Source of the DNA: Streptomyces morookaense
Lineage (GTDB): Bacteria; Actinomycetota; Actinomycetes; Streptomycetales; Streptomycetaceae
Direction: 5' to 3'
Assembly (NCBI RefSeq): GCF_013030945.1
Contig: NZ_JABBXF010000016.1
Coordinates: 124,001 to 188,000 of the forward strand
DNA: 64,000 nt
Numbering within the stretch: the stretch's first letter is position 1; the number at the start of each line of letters is the position of its first letter. The notes below the pieces were generated by a model. It made no database searches. It was given only the letters and a program-made list of their open reading frames with translations, and had not been told where the DNA came from. Of the stretch, positions 32,506 through 43,136 are shown piece by piece. The translations under genes and the position numbers were made by a program.

Positions 32506-34143
32506 TCAGTCGGTGAGGAGCGTGCGCAGCGGCAGCGTGTCCGGGAGGTCCGCGACGGCACTCCGCACCGCCGCCGCCAGCGCGTCCGCCACGTCCACGT
32601 CCCCGGCCCCCGGCAGCACCAGCCGGGCGGGCGCGGACCAGGACAGCTCCCAGCGCGCCCCGGCCCGTTCCACCAGGGCCAGTTCCGCGAGCCGGGTCAC
32701 GCCGGCCTCCAGTGCGGGCCGCAGGAACTCGCGCGCGGCCCGGCCCGTCGCCTGCGCCGCCTCCGGCGACTTGGGCAGGTGACCGGCGACCTGCCACAGC
32801 CGGCCGGCGTCGGCGGCGTCCAGCAGGGCGTTCAGGTCGTCCGCGGCAAGCCCTGCCGCCAGTCCGGCCTCCGAGATCGCCGAGCGCAGCGGCTGCGCGG
32901 CCTTCTGTACGAGCGTGTGGACGGCCCGGTGCGTCAACTCCGGCCATTCCACCCGCTCCAGGGCCAGCGCCTCCGGGGTGAGGACCGCGCCCTCCAGCTC
33001 CACCAGCACCCGCTCGGGGTCGCGCAGCAGCTCCAGTGCGGGGCGCGCCGGTGCCGCCGCCATGCCGTCGTCCGGGAGCTCCTCGATGAGCCGTACGCGC
33101 TCGGCCACCGGCGGGTGCGAGTCGTAGGGGGAGAGCTCGTCGGGCGGCAACTCGCCGCGCAGTTCGGCCAGGTCGGCCTGGCGGTGCGGGTCGGCGAGCA
33201 GGTGCCGCAGGCCGCCGAAGACCTCGCCGTGCGGCGGGAGCACGCCCGCCGGGACGCCCAGCGTGGCGTACCGCTCCATGTAGTGGTCGTGCGCGGCGTC
33301 GAGGGCCGCGGTCGCCCGCAGGGCCGAGGCCGTGGCGTCCCGGCCCGCGACCCGGACCGCCAGCAGGTCGGCGGCGAGCTCCTGCTGCCGGCCGACGCTG
33401 TGCGTGGCGCGCAGGTAGAAGCGTGCGTACGCCTGGAACGGCTTGGCCGTCATCCGGTAACCGAAGCCCGCGCCACCGGTGTTGACCTTGCGGGGCTTCT
33501 TGCCCTTGCGCAGACGCTTGGCGGCCGCCCGCTCCTGCCGCGAGCGTTCGTCCTCGACGGCCCTCTGCTCGCGCTCCTGGAAGGCCTCCACCGTCCGCTG
33601 CACGGCGTCGCGGCCGCGCCGTGTGATGCCGGCGACGCGGGTGTCCGCGTTGCCGTAGTGGCCGAGTTCGTGTGCGACGACGGCGTGCAACTGCGGCTCG
33701 GTCAGGCCCGTCAGCAGCGGTACGCCGAGGTACAGGCGGCGCCGGCCGGGCAGCAGGCCCAGCATCCGGGTGTCCTCGGAGACGGCCGCGTTGACGTCAC
33801 CGGTCAGTACGATCTCGTCCGGCGCCCGGGTGCCCGACCGCTCGGCCAGGGACCGTACGGCGCGCCACAGTTCGGGCTGCCGGCCCTCGGTCACCGGGAG
33901 CCCGTGCTCCTCCCCGCCTTTGGACGCGCCGAGCGCGAAGACGCCCTTCAGCACGGGGAGTCCGAGCACGACGGTGACCGCGGTTATTTTGATCGCTGCA
34001 ACGGCCGGCGCCCGCATCCACGCCGCCACGTCGACGCCGACGAACACGCCGAGCACGACAAGCGCGAGCAGATAGAAGCCGGCCAGCAGCACAAGCGCAC
34101 GCAGGGCGCGCAGAGAAGTGCCCACAGGGCGGAGTACCCCCAC
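32506..34143 (-). CDS. membrane-bound M48-family zinc metallopeptidase
   Basis: A 545-residue protein with N-terminal membrane segments (residues 12-38 and 46-68), then an M48 (HtpX/Ste24-type) domain. The zinc motif HELGH is in LHAVVAHELGHYGNADT near 155, with the third ligand Glu probably in GRQQELAADLLAVRVAG near 265. A lysine-rich loop (KRLRKGKKPRK) separates them. Family members cut misfolded membrane proteins. GTG 34143. It is probably one operon with the TPR-like gene. Confidence 0.88.
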   Translation of the reverse strand: MGVLRPVGTSLRALRALVLLAGFYLLALVVLGVFVGVDVAAWMRAPAVAAIKITAVTVVLGLPVLKGVFALGASKGGEEHGLPVTEGRQPELWRAVRSLAERSGTRAPDEIVLTGDVNAAVSEDTRMLGLLPGRRRLYLGVPLLTGLTEPQLHAVVAHELGHYGNADTRVAGITRRGRDAVQRTVEAFQEREQRAVEDERSRQERAAAKRLRKGKKPRKVNTGGAGFGYRMTAKPFQAYARFYLRATHSVGRQQELAADLLAVRVAGRDATASALRATAALDAAHDHYMERYATLGVPAGVLPPHGEVFGGLRHLLADPHRQADLAELRGELPPDELSPYDSHPPVAERVRLIEELPDDGMAAAPARPALELLRDPERVLVELEGAVLTPEALALERVEWPELTHRAVHTLVQKAAQPLRSAISEAGLAAGLAADDLNALLDAADAGRLWQVAGHLPKSPEAAQATGRAAREFLRPALEAGVTRLAELALVERAGARWELSWSAPARLVLPGAGDVDVADALAAAVRSAVADLPDTLPLRTLLTD

Positions 34144-34223
34144 ATCGAGAAAAATCAGGATGAGGGGATTTTACGCGCCCTTTAGGTCGGCCTGTTGTTA
34201 TTTTACGTGCCGTACGGTCCGGT

Positions 34224-34961
34224 TCAGGCCGTGCGGCGGCGGAGCGTGGCCGCGCCGAGCGCCAGCGCGAGCAGGGCGGCGCCCGCGATGACGGCCAAGT
34301 CCCGTACCAGCAGGGCGTCCACGCCGGTGGCGACGGTCAGCCTGCTCATCGCATCGACCGCGTACGAGAGCGGCAGGACGTCCGAGATCCAGCGCAGCAC
34401 GGCCGCCATGTTCGCGCGCGGCACGAAGAGCCCGCACAGCAGCAACTGCGGCAGGATCACGGCGGGCAGGAACTGGACCGCCTGGAACTCGGTGGCCGCG
34501 AACGCGGAGACCAGCAGGCCGAGCGCCATGCCCAGCAGGCCGTCGCCGACCGCCACCGCGAAGAGCAGCCAGGCGGGGCCCGCCACCTTCAGCCCCAGCA
34601 GCCCGAGGGTCAGCGCCGAGGCGAGAACCGCCTGCACGAGGGCGACCGCGCCGAAGGCGAGGGCGTACCCGAGCAGCAGGTCGAGCCGGCCCAGGGGCAT
34701 GGTGAGCAGCCGCTCCAGCGTGCCGGTGGTGCGCTCGCGCAGCATCGCGACCGAGGTCACCAGAAACATCACCAGCAGCGGGAAGATGCCCAGCAGCGCC
34801 GCGCCGACGCGGTCGAAGAGCTGGGGCTGCTGGTCGAACATGTAGCGGAGCAGGGCGAGCAGCACGCAGGGCACCACGAGCAGCATCGCGATCGTGCGCG
34901 GGTCGTGCCGGAGCTGGGCCAGGACCCGGCGGGCGGTGGCGAGGGTGCGGGTGGTGTTCAC
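34224..34961 (-). CDS. ABC-2 type transporter permease
   Basis: A 245-residue permease with six hydrophobic segments. The central cytosolic motif MLRERTTGTLERLLTMPLGR is diagnostic of ABC-2 drug/heme exporters. GTG 34961 overlaps the ATPase stop (GTGA), so the two subunits are made together. A DrrAB-like exporter is the likely unit. The substrate is unknown. Confidence 0.92.
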   Translation of the reverse strand: MNTTRTLATARRVLAQLRHDPRTIAMLLVVPCVLLALLRYMFDQQPQLFDRVGAALLGIFPLLVMFLVTSVAMLRERTTGTLERLLTMPLGRLDLLLGYALAFGAVALVQAVLASALTLGLLGLKVAGPAWLLFAVAVGDGLLGMALGLLVSAFAATEFQAVQFLPAVILPQLLLCGLFVPRANMAAVLRWISDVLPLSYAVDAMSRLTVATGVDALLVRDLAVIAGAALLALALGAATLRRRTA

Positions 34962-35722
34962 GAGGGGTCTCCGGTGGGGAGGGCGGCGGTCGCGTCCGGG
35001 TCCTGGGCGACGAGGGCGAGGAAGGCGCTGTCGATGTCGGACGCCCCGGTCCTGCGCAGCAGTTCCGCGGGGGTGCCGGCGGCGAGCAGCCGTCCGTCGC
35101 GCATCAGCAGGAGGCGGTCGCAGCGGGTGGCCTCGTCCATGACGTGACTGGAGACCAGCAGGGCGGCGCCCCCGTCGGCGAGTTGCCGGAAGAGCTGCCA
35201 GAGGTCCTGCCGGAGGACCGGGTCCAGGCCGACCGTGGGCTCGTCCAGGACGAGCAGTTCGGGGGTTCCGAGCAGGGCCGCGGCCAGCGAGACGCGGGCC
35301 CGCTGGCCGCCGGAGAGCCGGGCGACGAGGGCGTGCGCGTGGGCGGTGAGGCCGACTTGGGCGATCACGCGGCCAGGGTCGGAGGGCGGTGCGCCGAGGA
35401 CGGCTGCGAAATAGCGCAGGTTCTCGGTGACGCTGAGGTCGCCGTAGACGGAAGGCGCCTGGGTGACGTAGCCGACCCGGTCGCGCAGCGCAGCGCTTCC
35501 GGCCGGGCTGCCGAGCACCTCCACCCGTCCCCCGGCCACGCGCTGCACGCCGACGATCGAGCGGAGCAGCGTGGTCTTGCCGCAGCCGCTGGGGCCGAGC
35601 AGCCCGGTGACCGAGCCGCGGGGGACGTCGAGATCGAGGCCGTGCAGGACGGTGCGGCCGCCGCGGACGACCGTCAGGCCCGCGGCACGGATCGCGGGGG
35701 CGGACCCCACGCCATAATTCAT
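34958..35722 (-). CDS. ABC transporter ATP-binding protein
   Basis: A 254-residue ATPase with Walker A GPSGCGKTTLL near 45, signature LSGGQRARVSLA near 145, Walker B ELLVLDEPTVGLDP near 167 and the H-loop VSSHVMDEA. It partners the permease encoded immediately downstream. ATG 35722. It diverges from the AraC gene by 99 bp. Confidence 0.94.
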   Translation of the reverse strand: MNYGVGSAPAIRAAGLTVVRGGRTVLHGLDLDVPRGSVTGLLGPSGCGKTTLLRSIVGVQRVAGGRVEVLGSPAGSAALRDRVGYVTQAPSVYGDLSVTENLRYFAAVLGAPPSDPGRVIAQVGLTAHAHALVARLSGGQRARVSLAAALLGTPELLVLDEPTVGLDPVLRQDLWQLFRQLADGGAALLVSSHVMDEATRCDRLLLMRDGRLLAAGTPAELLRRTGASDIDSAFLALVAQDPDATAALPTGDPS

Positions 35723-35821
35723 CACGCGATGAGTTTCCTGCTGGGTGCCCGGCCCGTCAAGCGCGGGCCATGGCTTCCGGTCCCGGAGGCGGGCCGGCGC
35801 CGCCGTGCGATGCTGGAGCGC

Positions 35822-36259
35822 ATGAACCTGGAGGATCTGGTGCGGCTGCGCCGCGCCCGGGACACGATGGACCGCGACTACGCGCAGCCGCTGGACGTCC
35901 CGGCGCTGGCGGACATCGCCCTCATGTCGCCCGGCCACTTCTCGCGCAGCTTCCGCGCCGCCTTCGGGGAGACGCCCTACAGCTATCTGATGACCCGCCG
36001 CGTCGAGCGGGCGAAGGCGCTGCTGCGGCGGGGCGATCTGAGCGTGACGGAGGTCTGCTTCGCCGTCGGCTGCACCTCGCTCGGGTCGTTCAGCTCCCGC
36101 TTCACCGAGCTGGTCGGCGAGAGCCCCAGCGCCTACCGGGCCCGCGGCCATGAGGAGGCTGCCGCGATCCCGGCGTGCGTGGCCAAGATCTTCACGCGGC
36201 CGCGCAGGAACGGCGAACCGGTCAGGATCGGAGAAGCGGAATCCGCCGCCGCCTCGTAG
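35822..36259 (+). CDS. short AraC-family transcriptional regulator
   Basis: A 145-residue protein that is essentially only the AraC double-HTH domain (PLDVPALADIALMSPGHFSR, then SVTEVCFAVGCTSLGSFSSR), lacking a sensor domain. ATG 35822 is preceded by GGAG. Just downstream (10 bp) lies a VOC protein gene. AraC-only regulators paired with VOC proteins are common and may control the glyoxalase-like gene and the following UvrA-like gene. Confidence 0.88.
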   Translation: MNLEDLVRLRRARDTMDRDYAQPLDVPALADIALMSPGHFSRSFRAAFGETPYSYLMTRRVERAKALLRRGDLSVTEVCFAVGCTSLGSFSSRFTELVGESPSAYRARGHEEAAAIPACVAKIFTRPRRNGEPVRIGEAESAAAS

Positions 36260-36269
36260 CGTCGGGGGC

Positions 36270-36685
36270 ATGAACATCAAGCTTTCCCAGTGCTTCATCG
36301 CAGTCGACGACCACGACAAGGCGCTCGCCTTCTACCGCGACGTCCTCGGCCTCGAGGTGCGCGGCGACGTCGCGTTCGAGGGCATGCGCTGGGTGACCGT
36401 CGGGTCGCCCGAGCAGCCGGACGTGCAGATCGTCCTGGAACCGCCGCTCGCCAACCCCAACGCCTCGCCGGCCGACAAGCAGGCGATGGCGGAACTGCTG
36501 GCCAAGGGCATGCTGCGCGGCGTGATCTTCTCCACCGACGACTGCGACGCCACCTTCGAACGCATCCGTGCCGCCGGCGGAGAGGTCCTCCAGGAGCCGA
36601 TGGACCAGCACTACGGCGTCCGCGACTGCGCCTTCCGCGACCCGGCCGGCAACATGCTCCGCTTCACCCAGCCCCGCACGACGCG

Positions 36686-36689
<4 letters not shown>
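36270..36689 (+). CDS. VOC-family (glyoxalase/bleomycin-resistance-like) protein
   Basis: A 139-residue protein with two beta-alpha-beta-beta-beta units typical of the vicinal-oxygen-chelate fold: CFIAVDDHDKALAFYRDVLG at the start and DCAFRDPAGNMLRFTQP at the end. Metal ligands could be the early acidic/His residues and a late Glu, not certain. It either binds a toxic compound or opens a substrate. Its stop overlaps the UvrA-like start (ATGA). Confidence 0.9.
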
Positions 36690-39142
<2,453 letters not shown>

Positions 39143-39156
39143 CGGGGGCGGTGGCG

Positions 39157-39195
39157 GTCAGGTCAAGTCAAGTCAGGCCAGGCCAGGTCGAGTCA
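39157..39195. repeat. imperfect pentanucleotide repeat between convergent genes
   Basis: Seven to eight units of the GTCAG/GTCAA/GCCAG type run from 39157 to 39195. The last unit contains the stop codon of the TetR gene (complement of 39193-39195). Such arrays grow and shrink by slippage. Confidence 0.75.
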
Positions 39196-39765
39196 CGGCA
39201 GCCGTTCCAGGAGTCTGCGGACCGCATCCAGCATCAGCCGGCTCACGTGCTCCGGATCGGCACTGGCGAGCGGTTCCTGGCGGACGACGACGCGCGTGAG
39301 ACCGATGCCGAGCAGCCAGGCGAGGACGAGTGCGGCGCGCAGTTCGGCATCGGCGGCGTCGGTGAGGCCGGTGAGCGCAGTGGTGTACTCCTCGGTCAGG
39401 CGGCTGTTCGTCCGGGCCGCCTCGTCGTCGCTGCCGGCCGAGCGCAGGAACACTTCGAGCGAGCGGTCGGCGGCCGCCGTGCCGCCGGGGGCGAGCAGGT
39501 TCTTCAGAGCGGACTGCAGCAGGTGTTCGGCGGGGGTCTCCTCCAGTTGGCGGCGGCCGTTCATCGCCACGACCTCGCCGAAGAGCGCGGTCTTCGATCC
39601 GAAGTAGCGGAAGAGCAGGGCCTGGTTGACGCCGGCGCGGTCGGCGATCGCGCGCACCGTCGTGCGGTCGTAGCCCCGTTCGGCGAAGAGCTGCGCCGCC
39701 GCCTCGACCAGGCATCTGCGGGTGGCCTCGGCATCGCGGCGGCGCGGCGGCTTCTCTGCGGTCAT
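39193..39765 (-). CDS. TetR-family regulator of the divergent P450
   Basis: A 190-residue TetR protein with HTH at about residues 17-60 (RRCLVEAAAQLFAERGY, VRAIADRAGVNQALLFRYF) and a helical ligand domain. It is divergent from the cytochrome P450 gene with a 160-bp gap. A perfect operator-like repeat lies on top of a visible promoter in that gap (39803-39852), making repression of the P450 likely. Confidence 0.9.
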   Translation of the reverse strand: MTAEKPPRRRDAEATRRCLVEAAAQLFAERGYDRTTVRAIADRAGVNQALLFRYFGSKTALFGEVVAMNGRRQLEETPAEHLLQSALKNLLAPGGTAAADRSLEVFLRSAGSDDEAARTNSRLTEEYTTALTGLTDAADAELRAALVLAWLLGIGLTRVVVRQEPLASADPEHVSRLMLDAVRRLLERLP

Positions 39766-39802
39766 GTCCGGTCCTCCTCAAACGCCGGGCCGGCAGGCCC
39801 TG

Positions 39803-39852
39803 TTGACGCCTGCCCCGCCCCGCCCTACGGTCGTTGTAAGCACCTGCTTACA
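39803..39852 (+). promoter_or_regulatory. P450 promoter with overlapping TetR operator
   Basis: TTGACG (39803-39808), 17 bases, then TACGGT (39826-39831), is a good housekeeping-sigma promoter. Starting 3 bases later, TGTAAGCA (39835-39842) and TGCTTACA (39845-39852) form a perfect 8-bp inverted repeat around CC, covering the expected transcription start. A bound TetR dimer would block the P450 promoter. Confidence 0.75.
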
Positions 39853-39925
39853 TCATGCTCCTGCACCGCCGCGAGACCTTACTGCCCCTTGTGAAGCAAC
39901 AAGGAACGACGAACGAGGAGTCCGG

Positions 39926-41116
39926 ATGTCCGTCTCCCCCGCCGAGCCCGCCGCCTACCCCTTCAACGAAGCCGCCGGCCTGGAACTGTCCGAGCGGTAC
40001 GCCGAGGTGCGCGCCCACGAGGGCCTGCCGCGCGTCCAGTTGCCCTACGGCGAACCGGCCTGGCTGGTCACGCGGTACGCGGACGCCCGGCTCGTCCTGG
40101 GCGACCAGCGCTTCAGCCGCGCCGCATGCGTCGCGCACGACGAGCCCCGGCAGTCGGAGAACCAGAACAACAGCGGCATCCTCGCCATGGACCCGCCCGA
40201 CCACTCCCGGCTGCGCAGGCTGGTGGCCGGGGCGTTCACCGTGCAGCGGATGGAGCGGCTGCGGCCGGACATCCGCGCCCTGGCGGAGAGCCTGCTGGAC
40301 GACATGGTGGCGGCCGGCCCGCCGGCCGACCTGGTCGACGCCTTCGCGCTGCCGCTGCCCGTCTCCGTCATCTGCCGCATGCTCGGCGTGCCCGAGGCCG
40401 ACCGGCCGCTCTTCCGCAAGTGGAGCGACGACGCGCTCTCCACGAGCTCCCTGACGGCCGAGGAAGCCGAGGCCAGCCGGCAGGAGTTGCGCGCCTACAT
40501 GGCGGAGCTGATCGCCGGGCACCGCGTCCGGCCCGCGGACGACCTGATGACGTCCCTGATCGAGGCCCGTGACCAGGGGGACCGGCTGTCCGAGCAGGAG
40601 TTGATCGACCTGTGCGTGGCGGTGCTGGTCGCGGGGCACGAGACCACGGCCACCCAGATCCCCAATTTCGTCTGGACCCTCCTCGGCCGCCCCGGCGAAC
40701 TCGCGCGCCTGGGCGCCGATCCGGCCCTGATCCCGCCCGCGGTCGAGGAGTTGCTGCGCTTCGTCCCCATGGGCATGGCGGCGGGCATCCCCCGCTACGC
40801 CACCGAGGACGTCGAAGTGGGCGGGACACTGGTGCGCGAGGGCGAGGCCGTCCTGGTGTCGATGGGCGCCGCCAACCGCGACGACCGGCGCTTCGCCGCC
40901 CCCGACGCACTCGACCTGGGCCGAACGGGCAACCAGCACCTGGGATTCGGCCACGGCGTCCACCACTGCCTCGGCGCCCCGCTGGCCCGCGTCGAACTGC
41001 AGGAGGCCCTGAGAGCCCTCTCCTTGCGGCTCCCGGGTCTCCAACTGGCCGGTGACATCGTCTGGAAGACCCAGATGCTGGTCCGCGGGCCGCGGGCGAT
41101 GCCGGTGGGATGGTGA
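39926..41116 (+). CDS. cytochrome P450
   Basis: A 396-residue bacterial class I P450. The I-helix is VLVAGHETTATQIP near 240, the ExxR is in VEELLRFVPMG near 283, and the heme loop FGHGVHHCLGAPLAR near 345 holds the Cys ligand. Length and motifs match CYP105/CYP107-like soluble enzymes. ATG 39926 after CGAGGAG. No ferredoxin gene is adjacent, so it must borrow redox partners. Control by the divergent TetR suggests a xenobiotic or pathway substrate as inducer. Confidence 0.94.
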   Translation: MSVSPAEPAAYPFNEAAGLELSERYAEVRAHEGLPRVQLPYGEPAWLVTRYADARLVLGDQRFSRAACVAHDEPRQSENQNNSGILAMDPPDHSRLRRLVAGAFTVQRMERLRPDIRALAESLLDDMVAAGPPADLVDAFALPLPVSVICRMLGVPEADRPLFRKWSDDALSTSSLTAEEAEASRQELRAYMAELIAGHRVRPADDLMTSLIEARDQGDRLSEQELIDLCVAVLVAGHETTATQIPNFVWTLLGRPGELARLGADPALIPPAVEELLRFVPMGMAAGIPRYATEDVEVGGTLVREGEAVLVSMGAANRDDRRFAAPDALDLGRTGNQHLGFGHGVHHCLGAPLARVELQEALRALSLRLPGLQLAGDIVWKTQMLVRGPRAMPVGW

Positions 41117-41264
41117 GGCGCAGGGGCACCTCGCGGCTCTCGTGGCCGAAAACCGCCCTCCGGCCGAGGGCGGTTCGGCCGGAACTATTGGTTCATGTGT
41201 TCGGCGTGCCTAGCGTCGCCCTCCCGTGGCCATCAGGCCGCGCGGAGCGACTCGAGGAGCGCCC

Positions 41265-42563
41265 ATGCACTGGCCGACACGCCGTGCGCTGACCGCCGCC
41301 CTGGTCGGCGCCGCCTGCACCGTTCTCCCCGCCACCTCGGCAGTGGCACAACCGGGTACAGCCGCGAACACCGCCGTCACCACGACGTCCGTACAGGTCG
41401 TCGACGCCGCGCATCCGCTGCCTGCCGTCGGCAGCAGATGGGATGCCGGAGCCCAGCACCGGTCCGCGCAGTGGCGCGATTCCGTACCGCAGCCGCCGGC
41501 CACACTGCACGAGCACGGTGACGTGACCGCGCAACGGCTGGGGGTCACTTACACGTCCACGGCCCACGGTGCGTCGGCTCTCGCCGCCGGTGCGGATCTG
41601 GCCACGTGCCGGAGGCTGCTGCCGACGTCCGGCGAGCAGATCCTCAACCACTACGCGTACTGCCGCGTCACCCCGCTCGGATACTCCGTCGTGAGCGGCG
41701 GCAAGGTGATCGGCACCGTCTCGTGGCGGAACACCACGGCGGGGGACGGCACCAAGGGTTCCCGGGTCATCCGGCTGGTGACCGGCATGGACCGGTTCCG
41801 GCGGGTCGGCGTGACGACCGACGGGCTGCTCTCCATCGGGTGGACCACCGGCGGCTACCGCGGGCCGGACGGCAGCAACAAGGCGTGCGGGGTCTTCGGT
41901 TCCGGGCCGAACCTGCTGAGCGAGTGGCAGGCCGGCGGCACCGCCATCCACACCATCGCCTCGCCGGTGAGCGACGGTTACGGCCAGGACAAGGTGGCAC
42001 GCTGCGCGATCCGCTCGTCCGTGACCAACAGCGGCGGCACCGGGGCGTTCCTCGACAACGGCGTCCGGTTCGACTCCGCGAAGTACCTCGGCATCAAGGG
42101 CGCGGGGATATTCGACCGGGTCATGCCGACGATGGGCGAGTACGGCGTCCGCAGCACGCGCAACGGAGCGGTCGCCCGCCACATACAGCTCGCCCAGACC
42201 AACCCGGCGGCCACCTATCCGCCCGCGCCCGCCGGACACACCAAGTCCATTCCCGGCAGCGTCGCCTCCGGCAGGCCGCTGCACCGGCTGGTGTCCACCT
42301 GGGACGCGACGGCCACCACCGAGTACAACAAGAACCGCAGCAAGGTCCAGAGCACCTGCGCCCACCTGCCGCACAAGGCGGGCGAGGAGTGCGACGAGTA
42401 CCCCTTCGCATCGTCCTGGGAGGGCGCGGGCAAGGGCGACGGCAACTTCTCCGTGAAGTACGTCGACGGCACCCAGAACGGCAACGCCGGAACCGACTTG
42501 AACAACTGGTACCTGGCCGACCGCATCCTGCACAAGGACGCCTTCTACGTCGTCATCCACTGA
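41265..42563 (+). CDS. secreted protein with C-terminal NucA/NucB-type nuclease domain
   Basis: A 432-residue exported protein: signal peptide 1-29 (ALTAALVGAACTVLPATSAVA), a long middle part of unknown fold with SGGKVIGTVSWRNTT and ten or so conserved-looking Gly/Asn turns, then a C-terminal domain with CDEYPFASSWEG, VKYVDGTQNGNAG and LNNWYLADRIL. That set matches the NucA/NucB deoxyribonuclease family (acidic pair with the DEYPFA core). ATG 41265 after CGAGGAG. It may degrade DNA or be a toxin in competition. The middle region is unassigned. Confidence 0.78.
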   Translation: MHWPTRRALTAALVGAACTVLPATSAVAQPGTAANTAVTTTSVQVVDAAHPLPAVGSRWDAGAQHRSAQWRDSVPQPPATLHEHGDVTAQRLGVTYTSTAHGASALAAGADLATCRRLLPTSGEQILNHYAYCRVTPLGYSVVSGGKVIGTVSWRNTTAGDGTKGSRVIRLVTGMDRFRRVGVTTDGLLSIGWTTGGYRGPDGSNKACGVFGSGPNLLSEWQAGGTAIHTIASPVSDGYGQDKVARCAIRSSVTNSGGTGAFLDNGVRFDSAKYLGIKGAGIFDRVMPTMGEYGVRSTRNGAVARHIQLAQTNPAATYPPAPAGHTKSIPGSVASGRPLHRLVSTWDATATTEYNKNRSKVQSTCAHLPHKAGEECDEYPFASSWEGAGKGDGNFSVKYVDGTQNGNAGTDLNNWYLADRILHKDAFYVVIH

Positions 42564-42582
42564 CCTGACCGTCGGCGGTACG

Positions 42583-43071
42583 TCATCCCCGGACCCGGGC
42601 CCACAGCTGGACGACGTACCGCTCCAGACCGGTGAACAACGGCGGGTCCGCGGCCCGTTGCCGTGCCCGCGCCTCCGGGCCTCCTCCATGCCGGTACAGG
42701 CGCACGGCGTACGCTCCGGGCCCGCCCAGTTCCACCGGCTCGCCCGCCGGACCGTGCGCCACCGCCCAGGCCGTCACGGCGCCGGACGGCACGTCGAGCA
42801 CGCACTCCCCCACCGGCGGCCCGGCCGGCTGCTCCGGGGGCGGCCCGTCCCACACCTCGAACCGCACATCCGCATCGTGCATCGCAACGGTGCTGGCGAC
42901 CATCAACCCGCTGCCGTTGACGGCCAACTCCCGCCCGTCGAGCGCCGGGAGCTGCCACGGCCGCCCGCCGAACGGCGCCTCCGCGTCGCACAGGGCGAAC
43001 TGTGCCCGCTCGACACCCACCAACCGCTCGAACACATGCACCACGGCTGTCACGCCGGCCTCCCGGGACAT
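42583..43071 (-). CDS. conserved hypothetical protein
   Basis: About 162 residues, cytosolic and beta-rich with many Gly/Pro turns, including VWDGPPPEQPAGPPVGECVLD and GPGAYAVRLYRHGGG. No known family recognised. The start is uncertain. ATG 43107 would extend it but lies in the loop of the terminator hairpin 43085-43126, so ATG 43071 is preferred. Convergent with the nuclease gene and downstream of the MFS gene. Confidence 0.6.
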   Translation of the reverse strand: MSREAGVTAVVHVFERLVGVERAQFALCDAEAPFGGRPWQLPALDGRELAVNGSGLMVASTVAMHDADVRFEVWDGPPPEQPAGPPVGECVLDVPSGAVTAWAVAHGPAGEPVELGGPGAYAVRLYRHGGGPEARARQRAADPPLFTGLERYVVQLWARVRG

Positions 43072-43084
43072 CGGTACGAACGAA

Positions 43085-43126
43085 TGCTGCTCCTGCCGGG
43101 ACGACATCTTCCCGGCAGGAGCAGCA
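43085..43126. terminator. perfect 17-bp hairpin after the MFS gene
   Basis: TGCTGCTCCTGCCGGGA (43085-43101) and its exact complement (43110-43126) enclose an 8-base loop, 11 bp after the MFS stop. It is strong enough to end MFS transcription. An in-frame ATG of the next gene lies in the loop. Confidence 0.85.
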
Positions 43127-43136
43127 CCACCGCCAA

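Noticed and set aside
30086-32947. Very long open frame on the minus strand opposite the sedolisin and through the TPR-like and M48 genes
   Set aside because: Arg/Gly-rich low-complexity translation with no domain, caused by high third-position GC. The plus- and minus-strand genes there have clear motifs and ribosome sites.
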